Source: Telluria mixta
GTDB taxonomy: Bacteria; Pseudomonadota; Gammaproteobacteria; Burkholderiales; Burkholderiaceae_D
Direction: 5' to 3'
Length of the DNA stretch: 64,000 nt
Assembly: GCF_029223865.1 (NCBI RefSeq)
Contig: NZ_CP119520.1
Span: forward strand, 5,270,001 to 5,334,000
Of this stretch, positions 17,068-26,201 are shown piece by piece. The translations under genes and the position numbers were made by a program. The notes under the pieces are model-generated. The model was not told the DNA's origin. It ran no database searches and saw nothing but the letters and a program-made list of their open reading frames with translations. Position 1 is the first letter of the stretch, and each line of letters opens with the position of its first letter.

Positions 17068-19437
17068 TCAGAAGTCGAGACGGGCCGTCGCGCCGATCGT
17101 GCGCGGCGTGCCGATGACGGCGTTGTACGAGCCGAACGTGCCGTTCCACATGCTCGTGTAGTACTGGCGGTCGAACAGGTTGCGGGCCCACAGCTGCACG
17201 TCCCATGCGTGCTCGCCGTTCGAGCGCACGCCGGCCGACAGGTTCGCGAGGCCGTACGCCGGGATGCGCGAATACTTCGACGCGTCCAGCGTGCCGTACG
17301 TCGACGAGCGGTACGACACGTTGCCGTTCACGTACGCACGCCACGTGTCGTTCAAAGGATGCTCCCAGCGCGCGCCGATGTTCGCCGTGCGGCGCGGTGC
17401 ATTCACGAGGGCGTCGCGGCCGGACAGGTCGCACGACACGGCATTCACTTCCGGTGCGCACGGCGCGTTCTTGTACGTGAGGTAGCGTGGGTCGTTGAAC
17501 GACACGTTGGCCTGGATGTGCAGCGTGCGCACGGGGATCGCGAGGGCTTCCAGTTCGATGCCGCGGGTGCGCACGTCGCCGGCGTTCGTCAGGTACGACG
17601 TGCGTGTCGTCGGGTCGTAGGCATTGCTCTGGTAACCGTGGACCACGGTCGCGAACAGGTTGGCATTCAGCTGCAGGCGGCGGTTCAGCAGCGTGCTTTT
17701 CACGCCCAGTTCCGCCGCGTTGGCGCGTTCGGCGCCCACCAGCAGCGACGCCGCGCCGGCCGCACCGGGCACCTGCAGGTTGATGCCGCCGGACTTCTCG
17801 CCATGCGACAGGCTGGCGTACAGCAGCACGTCGTCCCACGCTTTATAGCCGGCGGACAGCAGCGCGCTGGGGCTGGACTGGTGCAGCGCGAGGGGGCCGG
17901 AATCGTAGGCGCCGTAGCGGGCGTTGCGCACGGTGAGGGCGGGGCCCGTGACGGCGGGGCCGACCGGCGCGTAACGGATCACGCGCACGCGCTTGTCCTC
18001 GTACGTGCCGCGCAGGCCGGCCGTCAGATCCCAGCGGTCCGTCGCATGCCACGTGGCCTGGCCGAACAGGGCATAGCTGTTCACGCGCAGCGTGCCCGGC
18101 GAGTTGCTGGTGACGTCGTTCCAGGCGCCGGCGGGATTGCCGTTGAAGCGGTCGGCGAGGGGACCGTTGACGGTGAACGCGTTGTTCTCCAGCTCCTGGT
18201 AGTAATAGTAGGCACCTGCGACCGTGTCGACCGCGCCGGGCGCGCTGGCCCAGCGCAGCTCCTGCGTGAACTGGCGGTGCTTCGCGGACTGGCCCACGTT
18301 CAAGGTCACCGGCACGTCGAGGCCGTCGTCATTGTGCGGCACGAAGTTCCAGGTGCGCCAGGCACTGATGGACGTGATGCGGCTGGCGTTGGCGAGATTC
18401 CAGTTGGCTTCCGCCGACACGCCGCCCTGGTGCACGTTCACGTGCGAGCCGTTGTCGAGGGTCACCGCGCGGTCTTCCGGATTCGTCACCGGATGCGCGC
18501 CGACGAGGGCCGCCTGCGCGAGATACTTGCCGGTGGCGCCCGCATTGTAGAAGATTAGCGTGCCGTTGTTCGAGTCTTCCTCGTTGTAGTCGGCGATCAC
18601 GCGCAGGCTGAAGTCCTTGGTCGGCTCGTACAGAGCCTGGGCGCGCAGGCCTTGGCGCAGGCCGCCCTGGACGCGGGTGCCGTTGTAGCGGTTGCGGATG
18701 TAGCCGTCGTCCTGCGTGCGGTACACGGACAGGCGCGCCGCCAGGTTGTCGGTCACGGGACGATTCAGCACCAGCTTGCCCTGCACGTAGCCGAAGCTGC
18801 CGGCCGAGATTTCCGCCTGCGATTCAACGTTCTGCGTCGGCTTGCGCGACGAGATGTTCACGACACCGGCCGTCGTGTTCTTGCCGAACAGCGTGCCCTG
18901 CGGGCCGCGCAGCAGTTCGAGCTGTTCGATGTCGAGCGCGTCGAACGCGGCCATGCCGGGGCGGGCGAGGTAGACGTTGTCGAGGTACAGGCCCACGCTG
19001 CCTTCCAGGCCGTCGCTGGCCGGGTTGTTGCCGAGACCGCGCACGGCAAAACTCATCTGGCGGGCGTGGACGTAGTTGATCGTCGTGCTGGGCAGCAGCT
19101 GCTGCAGGTCCTGCGCGCGGTAGACGCGGTTGGCTTCCAGCTCGTCGCCGTTCAGCACCGTCATCGGCGTCGGCACGCTTTGCGAGCTTTCCACGCGGCG
19201 GCGGGTGGAGACGAGCACGGTCTGGATCGTCTCGGACAGCGGTTGCGTGGCGGCGGGATCGGGGCCCACATCGGCAGCAGCGATCAGCACAGGCGCGACG
19301 GCCGCATTCGGCCCATTCTCCTGCGCCCACACGCATCCGGCGCACATCATCATGGCCGCCGCCGCGATGGTGGTGCGTGAAACGGCCGGCGCGCCGTGGC
19401 GCCTGGTCCTCTGGTGTGCTGCGGATGCGTAAAACAC
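17068..19437 (-). CDS. TonB-dependent outer-membrane receptor
   Basis: The protein has 789 residues and starts at GTG 19437, supported by AAGGAG 6 nt upstream. The signal sequence runs to about residue 38 (AAAAMMMCAGCVWAQ). The plug domain has the usual IQTVLVSTRRR TonB-box-like start, then VPTPMTVLNGDELEAN and the LLRGPQGTLFGKNTTAGVVN core. The rest is a 22-strand barrel ending in the family-type C-terminal aromatic (IGATARLDF). It imports a bulky substrate across the outer membrane. Its position between an aryl-sulfate sulfotransferase and a sulfatase suggests a sulfated substrate. It belongs to the large CirA/iron-complex-type class common in glycan- and aromatic-using bacteria. Confidence 0.92.
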   Translation of the reverse strand: MFYASAAHQRTRRHGAPAVSRTTIAAAAMMMCAGCVWAQENGPNAAVAPVLIAAADVGPDPAATQPLSETIQTVLVSTRRRVESSQSVPTPMTVLNGDELEANRVYRAQDLQQLLPSTTINYVHARQMSFAVRGLGNNPASDGLEGSVGLYLDNVYLARPGMAAFDALDIEQLELLRGPQGTLFGKNTTAGVVNISSRKPTQNVESQAEISAGSFGYVQGKLVLNRPVTDNLAARLSVYRTQDDGYIRNRYNGTRVQGGLRQGLRAQALYEPTKDFSLRVIADYNEEDSNNGTLIFYNAGATGKYLAQAALVGAHPVTNPEDRAVTLDNGSHVNVHQGGVSAEANWNLANASRITSISAWRTWNFVPHNDDGLDVPVTLNVGQSAKHRQFTQELRWASAPGAVDTVAGAYYYYQELENNAFTVNGPLADRFNGNPAGAWNDVTSNSPGTLRVNSYALFGQATWHATDRWDLTAGLRGTYEDKRVRVIRYAPVGPAVTGPALTVRNARYGAYDSGPLALHQSSPSALLSAGYKAWDDVLLYASLSHGEKSGGINLQVPGAAGAASLLVGAERANAAELGVKSTLLNRRLQLNANLFATVVHGYQSNAYDPTTRTSYLTNAGDVRTRGIELEALAIPVRTLHIQANVSFNDPRYLTYKNAPCAPEVNAVSCDLSGRDALVNAPRRTANIGARWEHPLNDTWRAYVNGNVSYRSSTYGTLDASKYSRIPAYGLANLSAGVRSNGEHAWDVQLWARNLFDRQYYTSMWNGTFGSYNAVIGTPRTIGATARLDF

Positions 19438-19531
19438 GTAGTTCTCCTTGACGTTATAAAAAGCTGGATGAGCGAAGCCGCTGCGGCGCGCGGGGGAACG
19501 CGCCGCAGGTGTTACGAAAAAATGAAAGGGA

Positions 19532-20959
19532 TTAGCGCGTGCTGGCGACGGTGTCGAGCGGCCGCTCGCTGCGCGGCGTACCGGCCGGGACCCAGTCGTA
19601 CGGCACCGGCTGGGCGCGATAGACCCAGTTCGTGCGCACCGTGCGTCCGCTGCCGCCCACCGCGGAGTCGCCGTAGAACGGGCTGACGTATTCCCACACG
19701 ATCTCGCCCTGCGGCGTAATCTGGAACACGCGGCCGTTCATGCCTTCGTCGACGAGGGTGTTCCCGTTCGGCAGGCGGCGCGCGCTGCTGATGAAGGCGC
19801 TGTAGAAGCTCCACTGTGTCTGGTTGGAGTTCACGGCCGTGTACTCCCACACGATCTCTTTCTTGACCGGGTCGATCTCCAGTACGCGCGAGTGCGGGAA
19901 GATGCCGGGGCTGACGATCGGGTAGCCGGCCTCGCCCTGGTTGTCGAACACGATCAAATTGCCGGCGCCGGGCAGGCCGGGTGCGATCAGGTGCGGGTCG
20001 TGCTGGCCGATCAGCTGGTCGACGGGACGCGGCAGCTTGCCGCCCGTCGGCGCGAAATCGGGGCCGAGGCGCCACACGACCTTGCCGGTCTTTTTGTCGA
20101 TGATGGCGACGATGTTCGCCTGGCGCGAACTGATGATCACATTGTCCGGCGCGAAGCGCGCGTCGCCCTGGTCGAACCATTTGTTCGGGCCGAGTGCACG
20201 GGCGCTGTTCGTGTGCAGGTAGTCGACCGCCTTGGCGCCTTCGCGCGGCGCGGCAGTGCGAAGCTGGTCCAGCGCGGCTTTCGAAAAGCCGAATTCCTCG
20301 AGGTGGTCGGACGCCGTCCAGCGCCACACGATCTTGCCTTGCGGGTCGACTTCGTACAGCACGTCGTCCAGCACTTGCGCCGCCTCGAAGCCTTTCACTT
20401 CATGGACGAGATTCGCCAGCACGAGCGTGTTGCCGTTGGCGAGGCGCTCCCAGTCGTGGTGCTGCTTCGCGGCGCCGCCGGGGGCCGCGTTCGTGTTCGT
20501 GTCGGCGCCGCCGTATGCGGTCTGCGCGGCCGCACCCCAGCGCCAGACGACCTTGCCGTCCCAATCCAGCTCGCCGATCGCGGTATTGCCGAGGCCATTC
20601 CCGGCGGTCTGCACGCCCGGCAGTTGCGCCAGTTGCAGCAGTACGCGGCCGCGCGCGCCGCCCACCTTGGCGGGATCCACCAGCACGGGCGGGAAGCCTT
20701 CCTGCGCCCACTGGTGCACCTCGTTGCCGTTCATGTCGATCAGATGCGTTTTCTTGTCCTGGCCCGAGAACAGCACGTAGCCGTTCCATGCCTTCTGCGG
20801 TTCGTAGCGGGTGACGCCCGTCGGGAACACGCTGGGCGCGGCGAAGGCCGCCGCCATCGGCAGCATGCACAGGGCCAGCAGGGCGCAGGTTTGCAGGCGG
20901 CGTGCCTGTTGCTGTCGTTGATGGAGGCGGGCCTGGCGGCGCGTCGCGGTGGCGGTCAT
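19532..20959 (-). CDS. Aryl-sulfate sulfotransferase (ASST-like)
   Basis: The product has 475 residues from the ATG at 20959 (MTATATRRQARLHQRQ), preceded by AAAGGGA. A signal peptide ends around AAAFAAPSVFPTG. The body is a beta-propeller with repeated strands such as GKIVWRWTASDHLEEFG, GKVVWRLGPDFAP and GEIVWEYVSPFYG. Family histidine motifs include KQHHDWERLANGNTL and IGQHDPHLIAPG. ASST enzymes move sulfate from one phenol to another without PAPS. It heads a minus-strand unit with a TonB receptor (94 nt downstream) and a sulfatase. Acting with them, it may exchange or strip sulfate on phenolic plant or algal compounds, which is inference. Its promoter region is shared with the divergent flavin monooxygenase operon. 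Confidence 0.85.
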   Translation of the reverse strand: MTATATRRQARLHQRQQQARRLQTCALLALCMLPMAAAFAAPSVFPTGVTRYEPQKAWNGYVLFSGQDKKTHLIDMNGNEVHQWAQEGFPPVLVDPAKVGGARGRVLLQLAQLPGVQTAGNGLGNTAIGELDWDGKVVWRWGAAAQTAYGGADTNTNAAPGGAAKQHHDWERLANGNTLVLANLVHEVKGFEAAQVLDDVLYEVDPQGKIVWRWTASDHLEEFGFSKAALDQLRTAAPREGAKAVDYLHTNSARALGPNKWFDQGDARFAPDNVIISSRQANIVAIIDKKTGKVVWRLGPDFAPTGGKLPRPVDQLIGQHDPHLIAPGLPGAGNLIVFDNQGEAGYPIVSPGIFPHSRVLEIDPVKKEIVWEYTAVNSNQTQWSFYSAFISSARRLPNGNTLVDEGMNGRVFQITPQGEIVWEYVSPFYGDSAVGGSGRTVRTNWVYRAQPVPYDWVPAGTPRSERPLDTVASTR

Positions 20960-21121
20960 GGCGTCCCTTTCGTAATGGATGAGTCGGGGCATCTTACGAA
21001 GGGAAGGGCCGATGCAGAACGAATATGTTGATATATCCATATCCAGGCGAAGGTTCTAACGATATGCGGTTTTTGCAACACCTGGCTGCTGCGTAGCCAA
21101 CAAGTTGGTGAATAAAAGAGA

Positions 21122-21174
21122 TTGACGCCGCGAATATCCGTGACTACCATAATCATAATTACGATTCTGATTTA
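21122..21174 (+). promoter_or_regulatory. Sigma70-like promoter with overlapping AT-rich operator, upstream of the LLM monooxygenase
   Basis: TTGACG (21122-21127) and TACCAT (21145-21150) are spaced 17 bp. Directly after the -10 lies AATCATAATTACGATT (21151-21166), symmetric at 14 of 16 positions, in the right place for repressor binding. A related AT-rich sequence precedes the MFS gene at 26202. Binding by the TetR-type protein at 25375 is a guess. Confidence 0.45.
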
Positions 21175-21202
21175 TCCTCGACACCACCCAGAAGGGACTT
21201 GT

Positions 21203-22297
21203 ATGCGCTTTTCCGTCTTCCTCAACGCCCGCACCATGACGCCGGACGCCGACCGCCAACTGATCGTCGACCTGGAGCGCCACGCCGTGCTGGCGGGCGA
21301 GCTCGGCTTCGATGCCATCTTCCTGCCGGACCACCACTTCAACGGCTACATGGCGATTGCCAGCGACAGCTACATGTTCGCGTCGTATCTGGCCGCCAAG
21401 CTGCCGGACATGCACTTCGGCTTCTCCGTCACGACCGTGCCGCTGCACCACCCGGTGCGTTTCGTCGAGCGCATCAACATCCTCGACCACCTCACGAAGG
21501 GCAAGCTGCTGGTGGGCGTGGGTTCCGGTACGACGCCGGAAGAGATGATCGGCTTCGGCGTGAACTACAAGGACGCCGGCCGCATCGCCGAGGAAAACCT
21601 GGCGGCCGCGGAAGCGCTGTGGAACAAGAAAATCGAAGACGATGCGATCGAGCTGGATGGTTTTCATAAGGGCCGCGTGCTGCAGCGGATCGCCCCGAGC
21701 GCCTATGGTCCGAAGCATGCGCGCCTGATGCCGGTGGCGATGAAGGATGCGAGCATCACGCGCGCCGCCGTCAACGGCTGGCCCGCGTTCATCCCCGCGT
21801 TCACGCCGCCGCAGATCGGCGGCCTGGAACCGCTCACGCACGTGAAGAAATACTTCGGCAAATACCACGAACAGCTGCTGGCCGCCGGCCATGACGAACA
21901 GACCGTGGCCGACGCGCTGTCGTGGACGACGCACAGCTACCAGTGCGTCCACCTGGCCGAGACCGACGAGCAGGCACGCAAGGAAGTGCTGGAGATCCTG
22001 ACGTCGTACCAGGAAGCGATCGACCGCGAGGCGGCGTTCAACGCCAAGGCCGAAGCCGACGACGCGAACAAAAAGACGGACCGCACGGGCGCCGCGCTGA
22101 CGGAGGAATGGATGGCCACGTGGTGCCTGTACGGCAGCCCGGCCACCGTCATCGACAAGCTGCGCGCCTACCAGCAGGTCGGCATCGGCAACATCCTGTG
22201 CGGCACCGTCACCGGTCCGCTCACGGAACAGCGCCTGGCCTACGCGGACCAGACCCTGCGCCTGCTGGCGCAACACGTGATCCCGGCATTCCAATGA
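21203..22297 (+). CDS. LLM-class flavin-dependent monooxygenase
   Basis: The protein has 364 residues, begins MRFSVFLNARTMTPDADRQL and is preceded by AAGGGA. It has the bacterial luciferase-like TIM barrel: FDAIFLPDHHFNGYMAIASD, then GFSVTTVPLHHPVRFVERI and LLVGVGSGTTPEEMIGFGV. These enzymes use reduced FMN and O2, and a FMN reductase is encoded two genes downstream (24692). A GH3 glycosidase gene overlaps its stop (ATGA at 22294-22297). The trio looks like a unit for oxidising a compound released from, or attached to, a glycoside. The substrate cannot be read from sequence. Confidence 0.88.
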   Translation: MRFSVFLNARTMTPDADRQLIVDLERHAVLAGELGFDAIFLPDHHFNGYMAIASDSYMFASYLAAKLPDMHFGFSVTTVPLHHPVRFVERINILDHLTKGKLLVGVGSGTTPEEMIGFGVNYKDAGRIAEENLAAAEALWNKKIEDDAIELDGFHKGRVLQRIAPSAYGPKHARLMPVAMKDASITRAAVNGWPAFIPAFTPPQIGGLEPLTHVKKYFGKYHEQLLAAGHDEQTVADALSWTTHSYQCVHLAETDEQARKEVLEILTSYQEAIDREAAFNAKAEADDANKKTDRTGAALTEEWMATWCLYGSPATVIDKLRAYQQVGIGNILCGTVTGPLTEQRLAYADQTLRLLAQHVIPAFQ

Positions 22298-24678
22298 ACG
22301 ACACGACCTTGACCCTGGACGAGATGGCGACGCTGACGGCGGGCGCGTCGATGTGGTCCACGGCCGCCATCCCGCACGCGGGCATTCCTTCGCTGGCGAT
22401 GGCGGACGGCCCGATGGGCGTGGCGGGCCCGCGCGTGGACGAGCGCGACGTGTCGCTGCTGACGCCTGCGCCCGTCGCGCTGGGCGCCAGCTGGGATCGG
22501 GAACTCGTGCAGCGAGTCGGACGCCTCGTCGGCGGCGAGGCGATCCGCCGCAAGGTGGACCTGATGCTCGCGCCGAACCTGAACCTCGCACGCAGCCCGC
22601 TGGCCGGGCGCGCGTTCGAGTACTTTTCCGAAGACCCGTTGCTGTGCGGGCAGCTCGGCGCGGCGTGGATCCAGGGCTGCCAGTCCGTCGGCACTGGCGC
22701 CATCGCGAAACACCTCGTGTGCAACGACAGCGAGACGGCGCGCGATTCGATGAACGCCGTCGTCGACGAGCGCACCTTGCGCGAAGTCTACCTCGCCCCG
22801 TTCGAGATGGCCGCGCAAGCCGGTTGCGCAGGGATGCTCACCGCGTACAACAAGGTCAACGGTGCGTGGTGCGCGGAAGCGGGCAAGGTCGTGCGCGACG
22901 TCGCGAAAGGCGAATGGAAATTCGACGGCGTGTTCATGAGCGACTGGTTCGGTACGCATTCGACGGTGCCGTCGCTGAACGGTGGCCTCGACCTCGAGAT
23001 GCCGGGCCCCGCTCGCTTCCTCGGCGCGAAGAGCGCGGGCGCGGTCGCGGAAGGTCAGGTCGAGCTTGAACGTGTGCGCGACGCGGCCGAGCGCGTGGCA
23101 GCCACGGCGCGCCGCTTCGGCAAGGACAAGGACGCGCCGCTGCCGGCGGACGACGCCAGTGCGCTGCTCGTGGAAGCGGCCGCCGCCGGCTTCACGCTCG
23201 TGCGCAACGACGATGCCATGCTGCCGCTGGACCCCGCGCGGTTCCCGCGCATCGCGGTGCTTGGCCCGAACGCGAGCGCGCCGTGCTTCCAGGGCGGCAC
23301 GTTCGCCAAGATCGCCGTGCGGCCGGATGCGCTGCTGCCGCTGGACGCGCTGCGCGCCCGCTGCGGCGATGCGATCGTCGCGTACGAGCCGGGCGTCGAT
23401 CCGCAGCCGAAGCTGCCGCGCATGCCTGCTCGGCCCGCGCGCGATGTCGACGGCTGCACGCGCGGCATGACGCTCGAATACTTCGACAATCCCGACTGCG
23501 CGGGCAGCCCGCTGCTGAGCGAGACACGCGACACGAACTCGCTGACGTGGTTCCACGGCGTACACGCGGCCGGCGCGCTGCAGCAGGCCGCGGCCACGCG
23601 CGCGAGCGGCATCGTCACGGCTACCGTCGACGGTCCGCACCGGTTCTACATCGGCGGCACGGGCGCGCTGCGCCTGGTCGTCGATGGCCTGGAAGTGTTC
23701 CGCCGCGACGAACAACTGGCGCCCGGCGATGTGATGGGCAGGCTGAAGAGCGGCGATGCCGACAGCGTCACGGTCGACTTGCGCGCCGGCCAGGTCGTGA
23801 CCGTCGTCGCCGAGCTGCGCTACACGCCGGCCCGCTGCCAGGGCCTGTGGTACGGCCTGCGCGGCCCGGACAGCAACGAGGCGATGCTGGCCCGCGCCGT
23901 CGACTCCGCCCGCGCGGCGGATGCCGTCGTGCTGGTCGTCGGCGAGACGTCGGACGCCAGCGTGGAAAGCAAGGATCGCAGCGACACGCGCCTGCCGGCC
24001 GAGCAGGTCGACCTGATCGAGCGGGTGTGCGCGGCGAACCCGAATACCGTCGTCGTCACGAACGTGGGCCACGCGTTCGACACGCGCTGGGAAGAGGGCG
24101 CACGGGCCGTCCTGCATTGCTGGTACCCGGGCGAGGAATTCGGCCGCGCACTGGCGCAGGTGCTGGCGGGCGACCGCGAGCCGGGAGGCCGCATGCCCGT
24201 CACCATCGCCCGCGAGGACGCGGATTACCCGGCGCTGTCGCTGCAGCCGGATGCTAACGGCGACCTGCGTTACGAAGAGGGCGTGCGAGTCGGTTATCGC
24301 GGCCTCGCGACGAGCGGCATCGCACCGCGCCAGGCGTTCGGTGCCGGCTTCGGCTACACGACGTTCGCGCTGGACGGTGCTGCGGTCGAAGCAAACAGCC
24401 CGGACGGCTGGACCGTGAGCGTCGACGTGCGCAACACCGGCGCCCGCGAAGGCGCGGAAGTCGTACAGGTGTACCGCACGGTGCCCGAATTGACGCTCGT
24501 CGGCTTCGAGAAAGTCCATCTGGCGCCGAGCGAAAGCCGCACCGTGCGCATCGCCATCGACCGCCGCCGACTGCAAACGTGGCAGGGCGGCTGGACCGAC
24601 CTGCCGGGCCCCGTCGACCTGCTGGTGGGCCGCTCCAGCGCCGACCTGCCGTTCGCCGTACAAGTCAACACCCATTGA
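22294..24678 (+). CDS. Glycoside hydrolase family 3 beta-glycosidase with inserted PA14-like domain (cytoplasmic)
   Basis: The product has 794 residues. Its ATG overlaps the upstream TGA. There is no signal peptide, so it acts inside the cell. The N-terminal (alpha/beta)8 domain has KVDLMLAPNLNLARSPLAGR, GTGAIAKHLVCND and the nucleophile aspartate in GVFMSDWFGTHS. A PA14-like insertion begins near residue 385 (MTLEYFDNPDCAGSPLL). The second alpha/beta domain follows (VVLVVGETSDASVESKDR), then a fibronectin-type tail (VSVDVRNTGAREGAEVVQVY). PA14-carrying GH3 enzymes are usually beta-glucosidases on small or aryl glycosides. Sitting between a flavin monooxygenase and its reductase is unusual. 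Confidence 0.92.
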   Translation: MNDTTLTLDEMATLTAGASMWSTAAIPHAGIPSLAMADGPMGVAGPRVDERDVSLLTPAPVALGASWDRELVQRVGRLVGGEAIRRKVDLMLAPNLNLARSPLAGRAFEYFSEDPLLCGQLGAAWIQGCQSVGTGAIAKHLVCNDSETARDSMNAVVDERTLREVYLAPFEMAAQAGCAGMLTAYNKVNGAWCAEAGKVVRDVAKGEWKFDGVFMSDWFGTHSTVPSLNGGLDLEMPGPARFLGAKSAGAVAEGQVELERVRDAAERVAATARRFGKDKDAPLPADDASALLVEAAAAGFTLVRNDDAMLPLDPARFPRIAVLGPNASAPCFQGGTFAKIAVRPDALLPLDALRARCGDAIVAYEPGVDPQPKLPRMPARPARDVDGCTRGMTLEYFDNPDCAGSPLLSETRDTNSLTWFHGVHAAGALQQAAATRASGIVTATVDGPHRFYIGGTGALRLVVDGLEVFRRDEQLAPGDVMGRLKSGDADSVTVDLRAGQVVTVVAELRYTPARCQGLWYGLRGPDSNEAMLARAVDSARAADAVVLVVGETSDASVESKDRSDTRLPAEQVDLIERVCAANPNTVVVTNVGHAFDTRWEEGARAVLHCWYPGEEFGRALAQVLAGDREPGGRMPVTIAREDADYPALSLQPDANGDLRYEEGVRVGYRGLATSGIAPRQAFGAGFGYTTFALDGAAVEANSPDGWTVSVDVRNTGAREGAEVVQVYRTVPELTLVGFEKVHLAPSESRTVRIAIDRRRLQTWQGGWTDLPGPVDLLVGRSSADLPFAVQVNTH

Positions 24679-24691
24679 ACAGGAGATCACC

Positions 24692-25312
24692 ATGAATGCC
24701 ATCGATACCCATCTCGCCGACCGTCCCTTCATCGTCGGCATCGGCGGCACGACCCGCCCCGGCTCCAGCACGGAAAGCGCGCTGCGCACGGCACTGCAGT
24801 ACGCCGAGGACCTCGGCGCGGAAACGCAGCTGTTCGGCGGCGAGGCCCTCAGCACGCTCGACGTGTTCTCGCCCGAAGTGCGCGAACGCAGCCCCGCACA
24901 GCGCGCCATCGTCGACGCCGTGCGCCGCGCGGACGCTGTCATCTTCGCGTCGCCGGGCTACCACGGCGGCGTCTCGGGCCTCGTCAAGAATGCCATCGAC
25001 CTGCTGGAAGACCTGCGTGGCGACGAGCGCGTGTACCTCGACGGCATGCCGGTCGGCTGCATCGTCACCGCCGCCGGCTGGCAGGGCTGCAACACGACGC
25101 TCGGTGCGATGCGCTCGATCGTCCACGCGCTGCGCGGCTGGCCGACGCCGCTCGGTGTGACGCTGAACACGGCCGGCGTCAAGCTGTTCGACGCGCAGGG
25201 CCAGTGCCTGGACGCCCAGGTGGCGGCCAGCCTGAAGGTGCTGGCGGAGCAGGTCGTGAACCCGTCCAGTGTGTTTGCACGGAGGAATAAAAAACCGGAA
25301 TTGTCGTTTTGA
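24692..25312 (+). CDS. NADPH-dependent FMN reductase
   Basis: The protein has 206 residues in a flavodoxin-like fold: FIVGIGGTTRPGSSTESAL phosphate-binding loop near the N-terminus, then ADAVIFASPGYHGGVSGLVKN and the GMPVGCIVTAAGWQGCN segment. It begins 13 nt after the GH3 gene with a GGAG site. It most likely supplies FMNH2 to the LLM monooxygenase two genes upstream, making a two-component oxygenase split by a glycosidase gene. An azo- or quinone-reductase role is the alternative. Confidence 0.88.
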   Translation: MNAIDTHLADRPFIVGIGGTTRPGSSTESALRTALQYAEDLGAETQLFGGEALSTLDVFSPEVRERSPAQRAIVDAVRRADAVIFASPGYHGGVSGLVKNAIDLLEDLRGDERVYLDGMPVGCIVTAAGWQGCNTTLGAMRSIVHALRGWPTPLGVTLNTAGVKLFDAQGQCLDAQVAASLKVLAEQVVNPSSVFARRNKKPELSF

Positions 25313-25330
25313 ATTTTCCGCCCACGGACG

Positions 25331-25347
25331 GGATTCCGTTAGAATCC
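25331..25347. promoter_or_regulatory. Palindrome before the TetR-type gene, candidate autoregulatory operator
   Basis: GGATTCCGTTAGAATCC has perfect 6-bp arms around a 5-bp centre. It begins 18 bp after the FMN reductase stop and ends 27 bp before the TetR-type start codon, a usual place for an autoregulatory site. Confidence 0.5.
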
Positions 25348-25374
25348 TGTCATTCCTTCAGTACGTCGACATCC

Positions 25375-26022
25375 ATGCAGAGCGCCACTTCCCACGCGCG
25401 CGCGCCCAAGCAGGGGCGCAGCCGCCAATCGTTCGAACGCATCATCGAGGCGACCATCGAGTCGTTGCGGGAGCGTCCGTACGACCAGATCACGCTGGCC
25501 GAGATCTGCCAGCGGGCAGGGGTCTCCACCGGCGCGCTGTACGGCCGTGTGACCGGCAAGGATGAGTTGCTGCGGGCGGTCCAGGTGCAATTCCTGGCGC
25601 GCCTCGGCGAGCAGTTCACCGAGGAGGCGCAGCGTATCGCCACCAGCGCGCATGGGCTGGCCGAAGTCGTTCCCGCCGTCGTCGGCGGGCTCGGCAAGCT
25701 GCTGAAGGAAAACGCCGCCGTCCTGCGCTCCTTCATGCTGCGCAGCTCCGCCGATGAGGTGATCGCGACGGCCGGGCGCAAGTCGGCCCAGGAAAACCAC
25801 GCCAAGTTCAGCCGGCTGGTCGAGGCGTGCGGACGCGAGATACGCCATCCGAAACCGGCGCGCGCGATCGAAGCGAGCATGACGCTGATCTACGCATCCC
25901 AGGCACGCTTTCTCGGCCTCGACAGCGTTGGCGGCCTGGGTGATGCCAGCCGCTGGAACGAGTTGCTGGAAGACCTGAGCGACATGATGCTCGCCTACCT
26001 GCAGTTCGTCCCGGCGCGCTGA
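25375..26022 (+). CDS. TetR/AcrR-family transcriptional regulator
   Basis: The product has 215 residues from the ATG at 25375 (MQSATSHARAPKQGRSRQSF). The helix-turn-helix is IIEATIESLRERPYDQITLAEICQRAGVSTGALYGRVTGKDELL, a standard TetR N-terminal domain. The helical C-terminal ligand domain has no recognised specificity. It follows the monooxygenase-GH3-reductase genes by 62 nt and precedes an MFS gene, so it probably controls one or both. A palindrome lies just upstream. The ligand is unknown but could be the aromatic or glycoside substrate of the operon. Confidence 0.9.
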   Translation: MQSATSHARAPKQGRSRQSFERIIEATIESLRERPYDQITLAEICQRAGVSTGALYGRVTGKDELLRAVQVQFLARLGEQFTEEAQRIATSAHGLAEVVPAVVGGLGKLLKENAAVLRSFMLRSSADEVIATAGRKSAQENHAKFSRLVEACGREIRHPKPARAIEASMTLIYASQARFLGLDSVGGLGDASRWNELLEDLSDMMLAYLQFVPAR

Positions 26023-26101
26023 GCGGCGACGGCGCCTGTCCGGTATCCGGCGCGTCGATACCAGCTATTCAGCGAATCAGCGGTGACCCTTCATATTTTG
26101 C

Positions 26102-26148
26102 TTGGGTAAACCGCCAAAAATAATTATGATAATTCTGGTTCTAGAACC
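26102..26148 (+). promoter_or_regulatory. Promoter-operator of the MFS gene
   Basis: A good -10 (TATGAT, 26125-26130) lies 17 bp after a weak -35 (TTGGGT, 26102-26107). Two palindromes overlap the start region: AATTATGATAATT (26122-26134) and GGTTCTAGAACC (26137-26148). Repressor control is likely. The local TetR-type protein is the obvious candidate. Confidence 0.5.
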
Positions 26149-26201
26149 TGCGCAAGACAGGGGCGGCGCTTCGCCGCAGCAATGACAAGGAGACTTACAC
26201 G

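Noticed and set aside
15655..18558. A 967-aa open frame antisense to the sulfatase and TonB receptor
   Set aside because: Composition is Arg/Val/Gly-rich shadow text with no recognisable motif; both minus-strand genes have full family signatures.
22240..24942. A 900-aa minus-strand frame opposite GH3 and the FMN reductase
   Set aside because: It crosses two well-supported genes and has random high-GC composition.
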